A DNA stretch of 64,000 nucleotides, from the NCBI RefSeq assembly GCF_023630255.1, contig NZ_JALPRS010000002.1, positions 372,001 to 436,000 of the forward strand, given 5' to 3'. Source of the stretch: Pontibacter deserti. Its GTDB lineage: Bacteria > Bacteroidota > Bacteroidia > Cytophagales > Hymenobacteraceae. The notes under the pieces were generated by a model. It searched no databases, was not told where the DNA came from, and saw nothing but the letters and a program-made list of their open reading frames with translations. Shown here in pieces: positions 16,790 through 24,898 of the stretch. A program made the translations under genes and the position numbers. How positions within the stretch are numbered: the first letter of the stretch is position 1; each line of letters starts with the position of its first letter.

Positions 16790-17401
16790 ATGAAGACTTT
16801 TACTAAACTTTTATTTATATCCACACTTATAGGTTCACATCTGTTTGGCGTAACAGCCATGGCAGAGAATACTGTAAAGAGTGAAGCTGTTGAAGGTGTT
16901 TTGCCTACCTCTAAAGGTGGTACCACGCTTTGGAAGATGAAGCAGGAAAAGCAAGGCGGATTAGTTGTTTCTGCTCATAATGCACGCCCTGTGTTTGTAT
17001 CCAGTGATGCAGATCATACTTGTTCGCAGATTTATGCGGCTGCCGTAGCGCCATCTTTTCATGTGGAAGTGCCTAAAGCGGATAAAAGTCTTTATGCATC
17101 TGTTGTTCTGGCGTCGTTTATGCCGGGCCGTGATGTAAAGACTATACCTACGATCAATGCCTATCCGAACCCATCGAGAGGGTATACCCGCTTAACGCTT
17201 TCACAATCTGGCGGCGATAACAACTATAAGATAAGGATATCGAATACAATCGGGCGGGTGATCTTTACAAAAGACCTGGCTGCCACTGAAGCAAAAGAAA
17301 TTACGCTGGATATGAGTCCATATCCGTCAGGAGTATACTTTTATAGTTTGCTGGTAAATGATAAGACTGTAGAAACCAAGCGACTAGTACTTCAGAAATA
17401 A
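16790..17401 (+). CDS. Small exported T9SS cargo protein
   Basis: This 203-residue protein has a signal peptide (cleavage near VTAMAE, residue 25), a short mature region without recognised domain, and a C-terminal type A sorting domain beginning INAYPNPSRGYTRLTL (about residue 123) and ending YPSGVYFYSLLVNDKTVETKRLVLQK. The passenger is only about 95 residues. A hairpin terminator follows. Confidence 0.87.
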   Translation: MKTFTKLLFISTLIGSHLFGVTAMAENTVKSEAVEGVLPTSKGGTTLWKMKQEKQGGLVVSAHNARPVFVSSDADHTCSQIYAAAVAPSFHVEVPKADKSLYASVVLASFMPGRDVKTIPTINAYPNPSRGYTRLTLSQSGGDNNYKIRISNTIGRVIFTKDLAATEAKEITLDMSPYPSGVYFYSLLVNDKTVETKRLVLQK

Positions 17402-17425
17402 ACTCTAAGTAGCAATATTTAATAC

Positions 17426-17450
17426 GAAGCCGACCCATGGTCGGCTTTTT
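17426..17450 (+). terminator. Intrinsic terminator
   Basis: An 8-bp perfect stem (AGCCGACC 17428-17435 with GGTCGGCT 17439-17446) with a 3-nt loop is followed by T5. Confidence 0.88.
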
Positions 17451-17526
17451 ATATGTAATACCAGATATTTTTAAATATTCGCTTCACATATTTTAGTATT
17501 TTCGGGGCGCAATCCTAACAATTACC

Positions 17527-20481
17527 ATGACAGACTATCGAAAGATAAATAACCTTGTAGGTTGGGTCGTATTCTTTATAGCGACCGTTGTGTATGTGCT
17601 AACCCTGGAGCCAACAGCCAGTTTCTGGGATGCCGGTGAATTTATCGCCTGCTCTTACAAACTGTTGGTGCCGCACCCTCCGGGAGCTCCGTTTTACTTG
17701 TTGGTTGGCCGCATCTTCTCTATGTTTGCCGGCGATCCGTCGCAGGTGGCGTGGTGGGTTAACCTGCTTTCTGCCCTATGTAGTTCTTTTACTGTTCTGT
17801 TCCTGTTCTGGACAATAACCATATTCGCTAAAAAGCTCCTTATAAAAGAGGGCGAAGCTCCAACTCCGGGCAATATTCTGCTGGTAATGGGTGCTGGCGT
17901 GGTAGGTGCCTTAGCCTATACTTTCTCTGATTCTGCCTGGTTCTCAGCTGTAGAAGCCGAAGTATACGCTATGTCATCTTTCTTTACGGCTATTGTATTC
18001 TGGGCCATTCTTCGCTGGGAGGCTAAAGTAGGTGAAGCGCATTCTGATAAATGGCTTGTGCTGATCGCGTACCTGGTGGGCCTTTCAATAGGAGCTCACT
18101 TGCTAAACCTGGTAACTATACCTGCGCTTGCATTTATCTACTACTATCGCTTGTATAAACCAACCTTAACGGGGGGGATTATTGCCTTTGCCATTAGTGC
18201 GGTTATAGTTGTAACTATACTTTGGGGTATTATACCTGGCCTGCCATCTATTGCTGGAGCCGTGGAAGTGTTCTTTGTTAACTCACTTGGTTTACCATTT
18301 GGCTCAGGGCTGGTAATTTTCGTGCTGCTGGTAGTGGGTGCTATTGCCTACGGCATTATGTTCTCCATTAAACGCAACATGCGTGTGTTGAACACTGCTT
18401 TGCTTAGCCTGGTGTTTGTGCTGATTGGTTACTCTTCTTACATGATCATCCCTATTCGCTCCTCTTATGACCCAACTATAGACGAGAACGACCCGGATGA
18501 TATTATGAGCGTGGTATCTTACCTGAAGCGTGAGCAATATGGCGACCGACCTTTGCTTTACGGGCCACAGTATAATGCACAGCCAGTTGGCCAGGAAGAA
18601 GGTGCTATGCGCTATGTAAAAGGCAAAGATAAGTATGTAGAGGCCGGTAGAAAGATTGAGCCTGTTTACGATGATAAAGACCTGACACTGCTGCCACGTA
18701 TTTACAGCGATGCACCGCAGCATATAGACGAATATAAAAAATGGGTAGACCTGCGTGAGGGCCAGATGCCTACGTTTGGGCAGAACCTGAGCTTTATGTT
18801 CCGTTACCAGTTAGGGCATATGTACTGGCGCTACTTCCTGTGGAATTTTGTGGGCCGCGAAAGCGATGTACAGAATGCAGGTGTTGTATGGTTTACCGGT
18901 GATGAGCCTGGTCTGCCACAACAGGTTGTCAACAGCAAAGCTCGTAACAACTTCTTCGCACTGCCGCTTATTATAGGTATACTTGGTTTGATATGGCAGG
19001 TGCGTAAAGATGAAAAGAATGCCTTTGTAGTTGGGTTGCTGTTTGTTTTTACAGGCTTAGCTATTGCACTGTACCTGAACCAGCCACCAACTGAGCCACG
19101 TGAGCGTGATTATACTTTTGCAGGTTCTTACTACGCCTTCAGTATCTGGATAGGCCTTGGAGTTATAGCTGTAGCAGGGCTGTTGGAAAAAGTGCTTCGC
19201 AACGACCGTGCCCGTGCTGCAGTCGCAACCCTTGTTTGTTTGCTAGTACCGGGTATTATGGCTGCTGAAGGCTGGGATGATCATGACCGTTCAAAGCGTT
19301 ACCAGTCAGTAGACTCTGCCCGTAACCTGTTGGATTCAGTTGCTCCGAATGGTATACTTTTCACGAACGGTGATAACGATACATTCCCGCTGTGGTATGC
19401 ACAGGAAGTGGAAGGGTACCGTACCGATGTGCGTGTAGCTGTACTTAGTTACCTGAACACTGACTGGTATGTAGAGCAAATGATGCGTCCAGCATACAAA
19501 TCAGCACCTTGGCCATTAACACTCGGTATAGAGAACTACCGCCAGGGCACGAACGATTATCTGCCATATGATGAAAAACCGCAAGTAGCTGCAGGTATAG
19601 ATCTTCGTCAATTCGTTTCGCTGGTAAAGCAAAACCATCCGGCACTACAGGTACAATATGGTGCAGGTACTACTTTAATGACTTTCCCGACCAAAACATT
19701 TGTGCTGGATGTAGACAAGGAGAAGGTAAAGCAAATGAACTTTATACCTGACGAGAAGGAAGGTGAGATTGTGGACCAGATGAAGTGGGTGGTAAATAAA
19801 GGAATGCTGGAGAAAAAGCACCTGGTAATGCTAGACCTGCTTGCTACCAACAACTGGGAAAGACCTGTATATTTCTCTACTACTGTTAACAGTGCAGATT
19901 TTATCGGGTTATCAGAATACTTTCAGCTGGATGGTTTAGCTTACCGTATAGTTCCGGTTAAAACACAGAACTCAGATATGCCTGGCTACCTGAACAAGGA
20001 GGTGATGTATAACAACCTGATGAAGGAGTTTGAGTTCCGTAATTTCGATGATCCGAGTATCTTCTACGATGAGAACTACTACCGCTTTACTGCAAACGCC
20101 CGCGATAAATTTGGCAAACTGGCAGCGGCCTATCTGGCAGAGGGTAATAAAGCCCGTGCTAAAGAACTGGTAGACTACTGCTTTAAAGTAATGCCGCTTG
20201 AAACTGTACCTTATGATTTCCATACGCCACAGTTCATTACTATTTATGCTGCGTTAGGCGAAGAGCAGAAAGCAAAAGAATTGCTGGATGGCATGACCAA
20301 TAAATCGCGCGAAGCACTGAATTATTACTTGTCAAAAGGCGCTTTGTTTGATATGGAAATCCAGAGTAATCTGTATGTAATGCAACAGCTGGTAATGGCA
20401 GCTCAAAACCTTGGTATGCAGGAACGTGCAGCCGAACTGGAGCAACAGTTTACGCAGTATTTACAAGGCATGCGTCGTTAA
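17527..20481 (+). CDS. DUF2723 membrane protein, TMEM260-like O-mannosyltransferase candidate
   Basis: This 984-residue protein has about 12-14 membrane helices in its first 570 residues and a soluble C-terminal part with TPR-like helices at the end. The start (LEPTASFWDAGEFIACSYKLLVPHPPGAPFYLL, partly quoted) is the DUF2723 signature with the acidic pair near residue 36-38 that corresponds to the catalytic region of GT-C enzymes. Eukaryotic TMEM260 shares DUF2723 and is an O-mannosyltransferase (CAZy GT117). In Bacteroidota the acceptor is unproven; extracytoplasmic protein glycosylation is the natural guess. It is followed by a strong terminator, so it is a single-gene unit. Confidence 0.85.
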   Translation: MTDYRKINNLVGWVVFFIATVVYVLTLEPTASFWDAGEFIACSYKLLVPHPPGAPFYLLVGRIFSMFAGDPSQVAWWVNLLSALCSSFTVLFLFWTITIFAKKLLIKEGEAPTPGNILLVMGAGVVGALAYTFSDSAWFSAVEAEVYAMSSFFTAIVFWAILRWEAKVGEAHSDKWLVLIAYLVGLSIGAHLLNLVTIPALAFIYYYRLYKPTLTGGIIAFAISAVIVVTILWGIIPGLPSIAGAVEVFFVNSLGLPFGSGLVIFVLLVVGAIAYGIMFSIKRNMRVLNTALLSLVFVLIGYSSYMIIPIRSSYDPTIDENDPDDIMSVVSYLKREQYGDRPLLYGPQYNAQPVGQEEGAMRYVKGKDKYVEAGRKIEPVYDDKDLTLLPRIYSDAPQHIDEYKKWVDLREGQMPTFGQNLSFMFRYQLGHMYWRYFLWNFVGRESDVQNAGVVWFTGDEPGLPQQVVNSKARNNFFALPLIIGILGLIWQVRKDEKNAFVVGLLFVFTGLAIALYLNQPPTEPRERDYTFAGSYYAFSIWIGLGVIAVAGLLEKVLRNDRARAAVATLVCLLVPGIMAAEGWDDHDRSKRYQSVDSARNLLDSVAPNGILFTNGDNDTFPLWYAQEVEGYRTDVRVAVLSYLNTDWYVEQMMRPAYKSAPWPLTLGIENYRQGTNDYLPYDEKPQVAAGIDLRQFVSLVKQNHPALQVQYGAGTTLMTFPTKTFVLDVDKEKVKQMNFIPDEKEGEIVDQMKWVVNKGMLEKKHLVMLDLLATNNWERPVYFSTTVNSADFIGLSEYFQLDGLAYRIVPVKTQNSDMPGYLNKEVMYNNLMKEFEFRNFDDPSIFYDENYYRFTANARDKFGKLAAAYLAEGNKARAKELVDYCFKVMPLETVPYDFHTPQFITIYAALGEEQKAKELLDGMTNKSREALNYYLSKGALFDMEIQSNLYVMQQLVMAAQNLGMQERAAELEQQFTQYLQGMRR

Positions 20482-20503
20482 ACAAAATACTGTAATACAC
20501 AGT

Positions 20504-20541
20504 AAAAAAGGCCGGGCTGATACACAGTCCGGCCTTTTTAT
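20504..20541 (+). terminator. Intrinsic terminator
   Basis: An 11-bp stem (20505-20515 with 20529-20539) carries GGCCGG/CCGGCC and is followed by T-rich sequence. Confidence 0.9.
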
Positions 20542-20564
20542 TTATACCTTCTAAAGCATCAGGT

Positions 20565-21800
20565 ATGGCTCGTATAGTAGTAGTTTATAGTTGGCTTTTG
20601 TTAAGTATAGCTACATCGTGTAGCCAAAAGCCGGAACTAACCCAGCAAACTGTAGCATCAAGGCCTGCAGAAAACGTTGCCGAACCGGAAGTTAACATGC
20701 AATATACCTGGAATGCCTCTCCCGATAGTTTGCATCTGCATCTGCTGTTCTTTGATGTAAGCCGCATAATGGACCTTAAGCGCACAGTTATTAATCTGTC
20801 TTACGACGTAACAGGAGTTCAAAATGCTGTAGTTCTGAGGGATACGGTGCGGGTGGCAGAAATAAATGTTCCGGAGCAGGAGGAAGGTGTCATTTTTAAG
20901 ATGAGTATTCCGCGGGAAATAGTAATAGCTGACAATTCAGTAAACCTGAAGTTATGGCAGAAGTTTGCAGGCGAAGCCAGAATGCACTCTGCTTTCAATA
21001 TCGCGCTGGATCCTGGAATGCTGGAAAAAATGGGACTGCTTGTGCAGGCAAAATCAAAGATACCGCTCATCCGAACCTATACTACTACCGCAGATTCTAT
21101 GCTTTTAGAAAACGCAGATACCACTGCTGCGATGTTAGTATATTATTTTAAATCAGAATTTACCCCGGCGTTACCACCTATGTCTGAGCGTAAGGAGGCT
21201 GCGGCCCGTACACTACAGCCATCAGATTCGCTTACAATTGATCCGAACAATACATTTGCTTTGCCGCAGGATGGGCTATACCTGCTATGGCCCGATAAAA
21301 GTTTCTCAACGGGTTTGCTGGTAGAGCAATGGAGTTTCCCACGGATTACAATGGCAAAAGAGATGTTGCAGCCACTTATTTATTTAACTACATCTACTGA
21401 GCGCGAAAGATTATTTAAAGCCACGGATCCCAAAAAAGCTGTAGACGAATTTTGGATACAGGTAGCAGGAGAGAAGCACTTGGCCCGGGAACTGATACGC
21501 ACTTATTATGGCCGTGTAGAGCATGCCAATAAACTTTATACTTCGCACAAACCTGGCTGGGCTACCGATCGTGGCATGATTTACCTGGTATATGGGCCAC
21601 CAAGTGACATTAGCCGGGTAGCTGACACAGAAACCTGGATTTATCGTGAATCGGAAATGCATCCCTACATCAAGTTCGTTTTTACGAAAAAACAGAATAA
21701 CTTTACCGGAAATCATTATGAGCTGATACGGCATCGTGAGTACGAAGAAAGCTGGTACAGCGCAGTTGCAAAATGGAGAGCAGGAATAACAGATATGTGA
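20565..21800 (+). CDS. GWxTD-domain lipoprotein
   Basis: This 411-residue protein has a short signal with lipobox-like SIATSC (Cys about 19). Its C-terminal GWxTD domain contains GWATDRGMIYLVYGPPSDI (about residues 340-358), the motif that names the family. The N-terminal two thirds are beta-rich. GWxTD proteins are widespread in Bacteroidota and Acidobacteriota and are of unknown function. Its stop lies inside the rlmB start region (28-bp overlap), so the two genes are coupled. Confidence 0.88.
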   Translation: MARIVVVYSWLLLSIATSCSQKPELTQQTVASRPAENVAEPEVNMQYTWNASPDSLHLHLLFFDVSRIMDLKRTVINLSYDVTGVQNAVVLRDTVRVAEINVPEQEEGVIFKMSIPREIVIADNSVNLKLWQKFAGEARMHSAFNIALDPGMLEKMGLLVQAKSKIPLIRTYTTTADSMLLENADTTAAMLVYYFKSEFTPALPPMSERKEAAARTLQPSDSLTIDPNNTFALPQDGLYLLWPDKSFSTGLLVEQWSFPRITMAKEMLQPLIYLTTSTERERLFKATDPKKAVDEFWIQVAGEKHLARELIRTYYGRVEHANKLYTSHKPGWATDRGMIYLVYGPPSDISRVADTETWIYRESEMHPYIKFVFTKKQNNFTGNHYELIRHREYEESWYSAVAKWRAGITDM

Positions 21801-22597
21801 GCGGTGGCAGCTATAGCAGGCCCAGAGCTCCGAAAGAAGATAAGTTGGAAATGATATTCGGCTCCCGCCCGATATTAGAGGCCATGCTGGCCGGCAAAAC
21901 ACTGGAAAAGATATTCCTGCTGCGCGGCACCAAAAACCCGACGACAGACGAAATAATGGCCGAGGCCAAAAAGTTTGATGTGCCTGTGGTAACAGTGCCT
22001 ATCGAAAAACTGAATAACCTCACACGAAAAAACCATCAGGGAGCTGTTGCTTTTATTTCACCGATCAGGTATATGCCGCTGGATGAGATTGTAACGTCTT
22101 TGTTTGAACAAGGTAAAAGCCCGCTGTTACTTATACTTGACAGGATTACCGATGTGCGCAACTTTGGTTCTATCGCCCGTAATGCAGAATGTATGGGAGT
22201 GGATGCTATTGTAATTCCAAGCCGTGGTGGTGCGCAGATCAATGCGGATGCCATGAAAACATCGGCTGGCGCGCTAAACCTGGTACCAGTATGCCGCGAA
22301 CCAAATTTGAAAGATACGATAAACTACCTGAAGGATTACGGTGTGCAGATAGTAGCCTGTACCGAGAAAACAGAAGATAACATAACAGATTACCCGGTAG
22401 ATTTTTCAGGACCTACTGCCATTATCATGGGTAGCGAAGAAGACGGTATTTCGCCGGAGTACCTGAAGCGTGCTGATGTGAAACTGCGCATTCCGTTAAT
22501 GGGCCAGATTGGCTCTTTAAACGTGTCTGTAGCTACCGGTATCATCCTTTATGAAGCCATGAGTCAGCGTTTCCGTGAAAGTGGCCGTTCCAAATAA
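21773..22597 (+). CDS. rlmB: 23S rRNA (guanosine-2'-O-)-methyltransferase RlmB
   Basis: This 274-residue SpoU-family enzyme 2'-O-methylates a guanosine of 23S rRNA (G2251 in E. coli). It has the substrate-binding L30e-like domain (MIFGSRPILEAML, about 24-36) and the knotted SPOUT domain with NFGSIARNAE, IMGSEEDGIS and LNVSVATGIILYEA. A short polar N-terminal extension (about 22 residues) lies in the overlap with the GWxTD gene; the second half of that extension could be omitted if a later start is used, but none is an ATG before the domain except Met27. Confidence 0.93.
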   Translation: MESRNNRYVSGGSYSRPRAPKEDKLEMIFGSRPILEAMLAGKTLEKIFLLRGTKNPTTDEIMAEAKKFDVPVVTVPIEKLNNLTRKNHQGAVAFISPIRYMPLDEIVTSLFEQGKSPLLLILDRITDVRNFGSIARNAECMGVDAIVIPSRGGAQINADAMKTSAGALNLVPVCREPNLKDTINYLKDYGVQIVACTEKTEDNITDYPVDFSGPTAIIMGSEEDGISPEYLKRADVKLRIPLMGQIGSLNVSVATGIILYEAMSQRFRESGRSK

Positions 22598-22620
22598 GAA
22601 AGCTTTTACATACAGTATAA

Positions 22621-22648
22621 AAAAGGCTACTCCAGAGAGTAGCCTTTT
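22621..22648 (+). terminator. Intrinsic terminator after rlmB
   Basis: An 11-bp perfect stem (22621-22631 with 22638-22648) with a 6-nt loop and flanking A/T runs. Confidence 0.9.
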
Positions 22649-22772
22649 TGTTTGGGTATATCAAGATTTCGCAACTACGTTTTTAAAGAGCTATACATGA
22701 CTACCATCTAAAACAAAAAGAGTCGAAACAATACTTGCCTCAGCTCTTTTTATACTTTCGAGAACTATACTT

Positions 22773-23849
22773 CTAAATATAGCTCTGGCCTTTTTTATAC
22801 TTTGCGTCAGCAGTAAAATCCTTTACCTTCTGTTCTTCTTCCAGCTTGCAGATCATCAGTACATTGTCGTGTTCAGCAACAATGTAGCCTTCTAAACCTT
22901 GTAGCACTACCAGGCGGTTCTTCGGCGTTTTAATGATGCAGTTTTTGGTATCATACAACATTACGTCACCGTCTACTACGTTAGCCTGTTCATCCTTGTC
23001 ACTTATCGTGTAAAGCGAGTTCCAGGTGCCCAGATCAGACCAGCCAATATCGCTGAGTACCACATACACATTATCAACTTTCTCCATAATACCATAGTCA
23101 ATGGAGATGTTACGGCAATGCGAGTAGGCCTTAACTATAAAGTTTGGTTCTTCTTCAGTGTTATACTTGGTGCTGCCTTCCTCAAATATTTCTGATACCT
23201 CGGGCAGGTACTGGCGGAAAGCACGAAGTATACTTTGCACATTCCAGATAAAGATTCCGGAGTTCCAGACAAAGTCGCCGCTGTTCAGAAACATCTGGGC
23301 AAGCTCCAGGTTTGGCTTTTCAGTAAAGGTTTTTACTTTTTTAATAGGTTGATCGCCATCAGCAATAAACTGGATATAACCATATCCAGTATCAGGGCGG
23401 CTAGGTGTGATGCCTAAGGTAATCAGTACATCATCCTGAGCAGCAGCATGCAATGCTGTGTTTATAACCTGATTAAATGCTTCCTGCTTCAGCACTACGT
23501 GGTCTGATGGTGCAACTATAAGATTGGCATCAGGGTTGATCTGCGATATCTTATAAGAGGCATAAGCTATACACGGTGCCGTATTCCTGCCGATCGGTTC
23601 GAGTAGTATCTGGTTATCGCTTAGCTGAGGAAGCTGTTCTTTTACCAGGTGTTCATAGTCTCTGTTGGTAACTATAAAAATGTTCTGAGTAGGGCAGATC
23701 TGCTCAAAACGCTTCATGGTCATCTGAAGCATAGTTTCGCCTATACCCAGCACATCATGGAACTGCTTAGGGTAATTAGTACGGCTGAATGGCCAGAAGC
23801 GGCTGCCAATACCGCCAGCCATTATCACCACATAGGTGTTGTTGTTCAT
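22773..23849 (-). CDS. manC: Mannose-1-phosphate guanylyltransferase
   Basis: This 358-residue nucleotidyltransferase makes GDP-mannose from GTP and mannose-1-phosphate. It opens VVIMAGGIGSRFWPFSR (G-x-G-x-R activation loop) followed by PKQF, with the NTP pocket at EPIGRNTAPC and the metal site APSDH (about residue 112). The FVWNSGIF and FTEKP motifs are those of ManC-type enzymes. There is no fused phosphomannose isomerase cupin, so it is monofunctional. The ATG at 23847-23849 was chosen over one at 23867 that overlaps kdsD and adds MYKQTP. It is downstream of kdsD by 10 bp. Confidence 0.9.
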   Translation of the reverse strand: MNNNTYVVIMAGGIGSRFWPFSRTNYPKQFHDVLGIGETMLQMTMKRFEQICPTQNIFIVTNRDYEHLVKEQLPQLSDNQILLEPIGRNTAPCIAYASYKISQINPDANLIVAPSDHVVLKQEAFNQVINTALHAAAQDDVLITLGITPSRPDTGYGYIQFIADGDQPIKKVKTFTEKPNLELAQMFLNSGDFVWNSGIFIWNVQSILRAFRQYLPEVSEIFEEGSTKYNTEEEPNFIVKAYSHCRNISIDYGIMEKVDNVYVVLSDIGWSDLGTWNSLYTISDKDEQANVVDGDVMLYDTKNCIIKTPKNRLVVLQGLEGYIVAEHDNVLMICKLEEEQKVKDFTADAKYKKGQSYI

Positions 23850-23859
23850 GGGTGTTTGT

Positions 23860-24831
23860 TTATACAAGTCCTTCTTTCAGGAGGTCGTGCAGGTGCACAA
23901 AACCTTCAAATTTTCCGGAGTCGGTTACGATTAATTGTGTTATGTTTTTCTCCTGCATAATGGCCATAGCTTCGGCGGCGTAGTGGTCCGGTTCTATAGT
24001 TAGCGGGGAGGCGGTCATAATATCTGTAGCTATTATACCTTCTGTTGATTCATATTTGTCCAACATACGGCGAAGGTCGCCATCGGTTATGATTCCAACG
24101 AGTTCATCTGAATTTTCTTTTACTACAGCCGTAGCACCCAGTCTTTTAGAAGATATTTCAATAATAATCTGGCGTAGTGTGGCGTTCTCTGTAACCTTAG
24201 GTGCCTGGTTCTGCTTGTAAATATCTTCTACTTTCAAGTATAAGCGTTTACCCAGCGAGCCGCCCGGATGCAGGCGCGCAAAATCAGCGCTGCTGAACCC
24301 GCGTGCTTCCAGTAAGCAAACAGCCAGTGCATCGCCAAGAGCAAGGGCCGCTGTAGTACTGGTTGTAGGAGCCAGGTTGTTAGGGCAGGCCTCGCGTTCT
24401 ACATTAGCATTCAGTACAAAATCAGCACTTTCGGCAAGGTAAGAGTCTGTGCTCGAAACCATGGCGGCAAGCTTAGAACCTTTACGCTTAAGCAACGGAA
24501 CCAGCACTTTTATCTCGGGAGTATTACCACTTTTAGAGATGCAGATCACAAAGTCTTCGGGCTGGATCATGCCCAGGTCGCCATGAATAGCATCGGCGGC
24601 ATGCATAAAGATAGCAGGCGTACCCGTAGAATTAAGTGTGGCTACGATCTTAGAAGCGATGTTTGCACTCTTTCCGATACCGGTTACCACTACGCGCCCT
24701 TTCATGTTCAAAATAGCTTCGACGCAATTCTGAAAGTCTTCGTCGATAAAATCTGCCAGCCTGGCGATAGCTTCCGCTTCAGATAGTAAGACTTTTTTTG
24801 CTATTTGAGTTATATTATTAAGTAGATTCAA
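23860..24831 (-). CDS. kdsD: Arabinose-5-phosphate isomerase KdsD (KpsF/GutQ family)
   Basis: This 323-residue enzyme converts ribulose-5-phosphate to arabinose-5-phosphate for Kdo synthesis. It has a SIS domain (RVVVTGIGKSANIASKIVATLNSTGTPAIFMHAADAIHGDLG; CISKSGNTPE) and a C-terminal CBS pair (about 205-320). The LHPGGSLGKRL linker between them is diagnostic. It is divergent from recQ, a pairing often seen in Bacteroidota, and forms an operon with manC, joining Kdo and GDP-mannose supply for surface polysaccharide. Confidence 0.95.
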   Translation of the reverse strand: MNLLNNITQIAKKVLLSEAEAIARLADFIDEDFQNCVEAILNMKGRVVVTGIGKSANIASKIVATLNSTGTPAIFMHAADAIHGDLGMIQPEDFVICISKSGNTPEIKVLVPLLKRKGSKLAAMVSSTDSYLAESADFVLNANVEREACPNNLAPTTSTTAALALGDALAVCLLEARGFSSADFARLHPGGSLGKRLYLKVEDIYKQNQAPKVTENATLRQIIIEISSKRLGATAVVKENSDELVGIITDGDLRRMLDKYESTEGIIATDIMTASPLTIEPDHYAAEAMAIMQEKNITQLIVTDSGKFEGFVHLHDLLKEGLV

Positions 24832-24833
24832 GT

Positions 24834-24841
24834 TAAATTTG
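24834..24841 (+). promoter_or_regulatory. Candidate -7 promoter element for recQ
   Basis: TAAATTTG matches TAnnTTTG, 57 bp before the recQ ATG. A longer-spaced TAATTTTTG lies nearer the start and is an alternative. Confidence 0.4.
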
Positions 24842-24898
24842 TGTTAATGTACATTTATTTGAGTACGTTACAATCTTACTAATTTTTGCAGGAATTAC

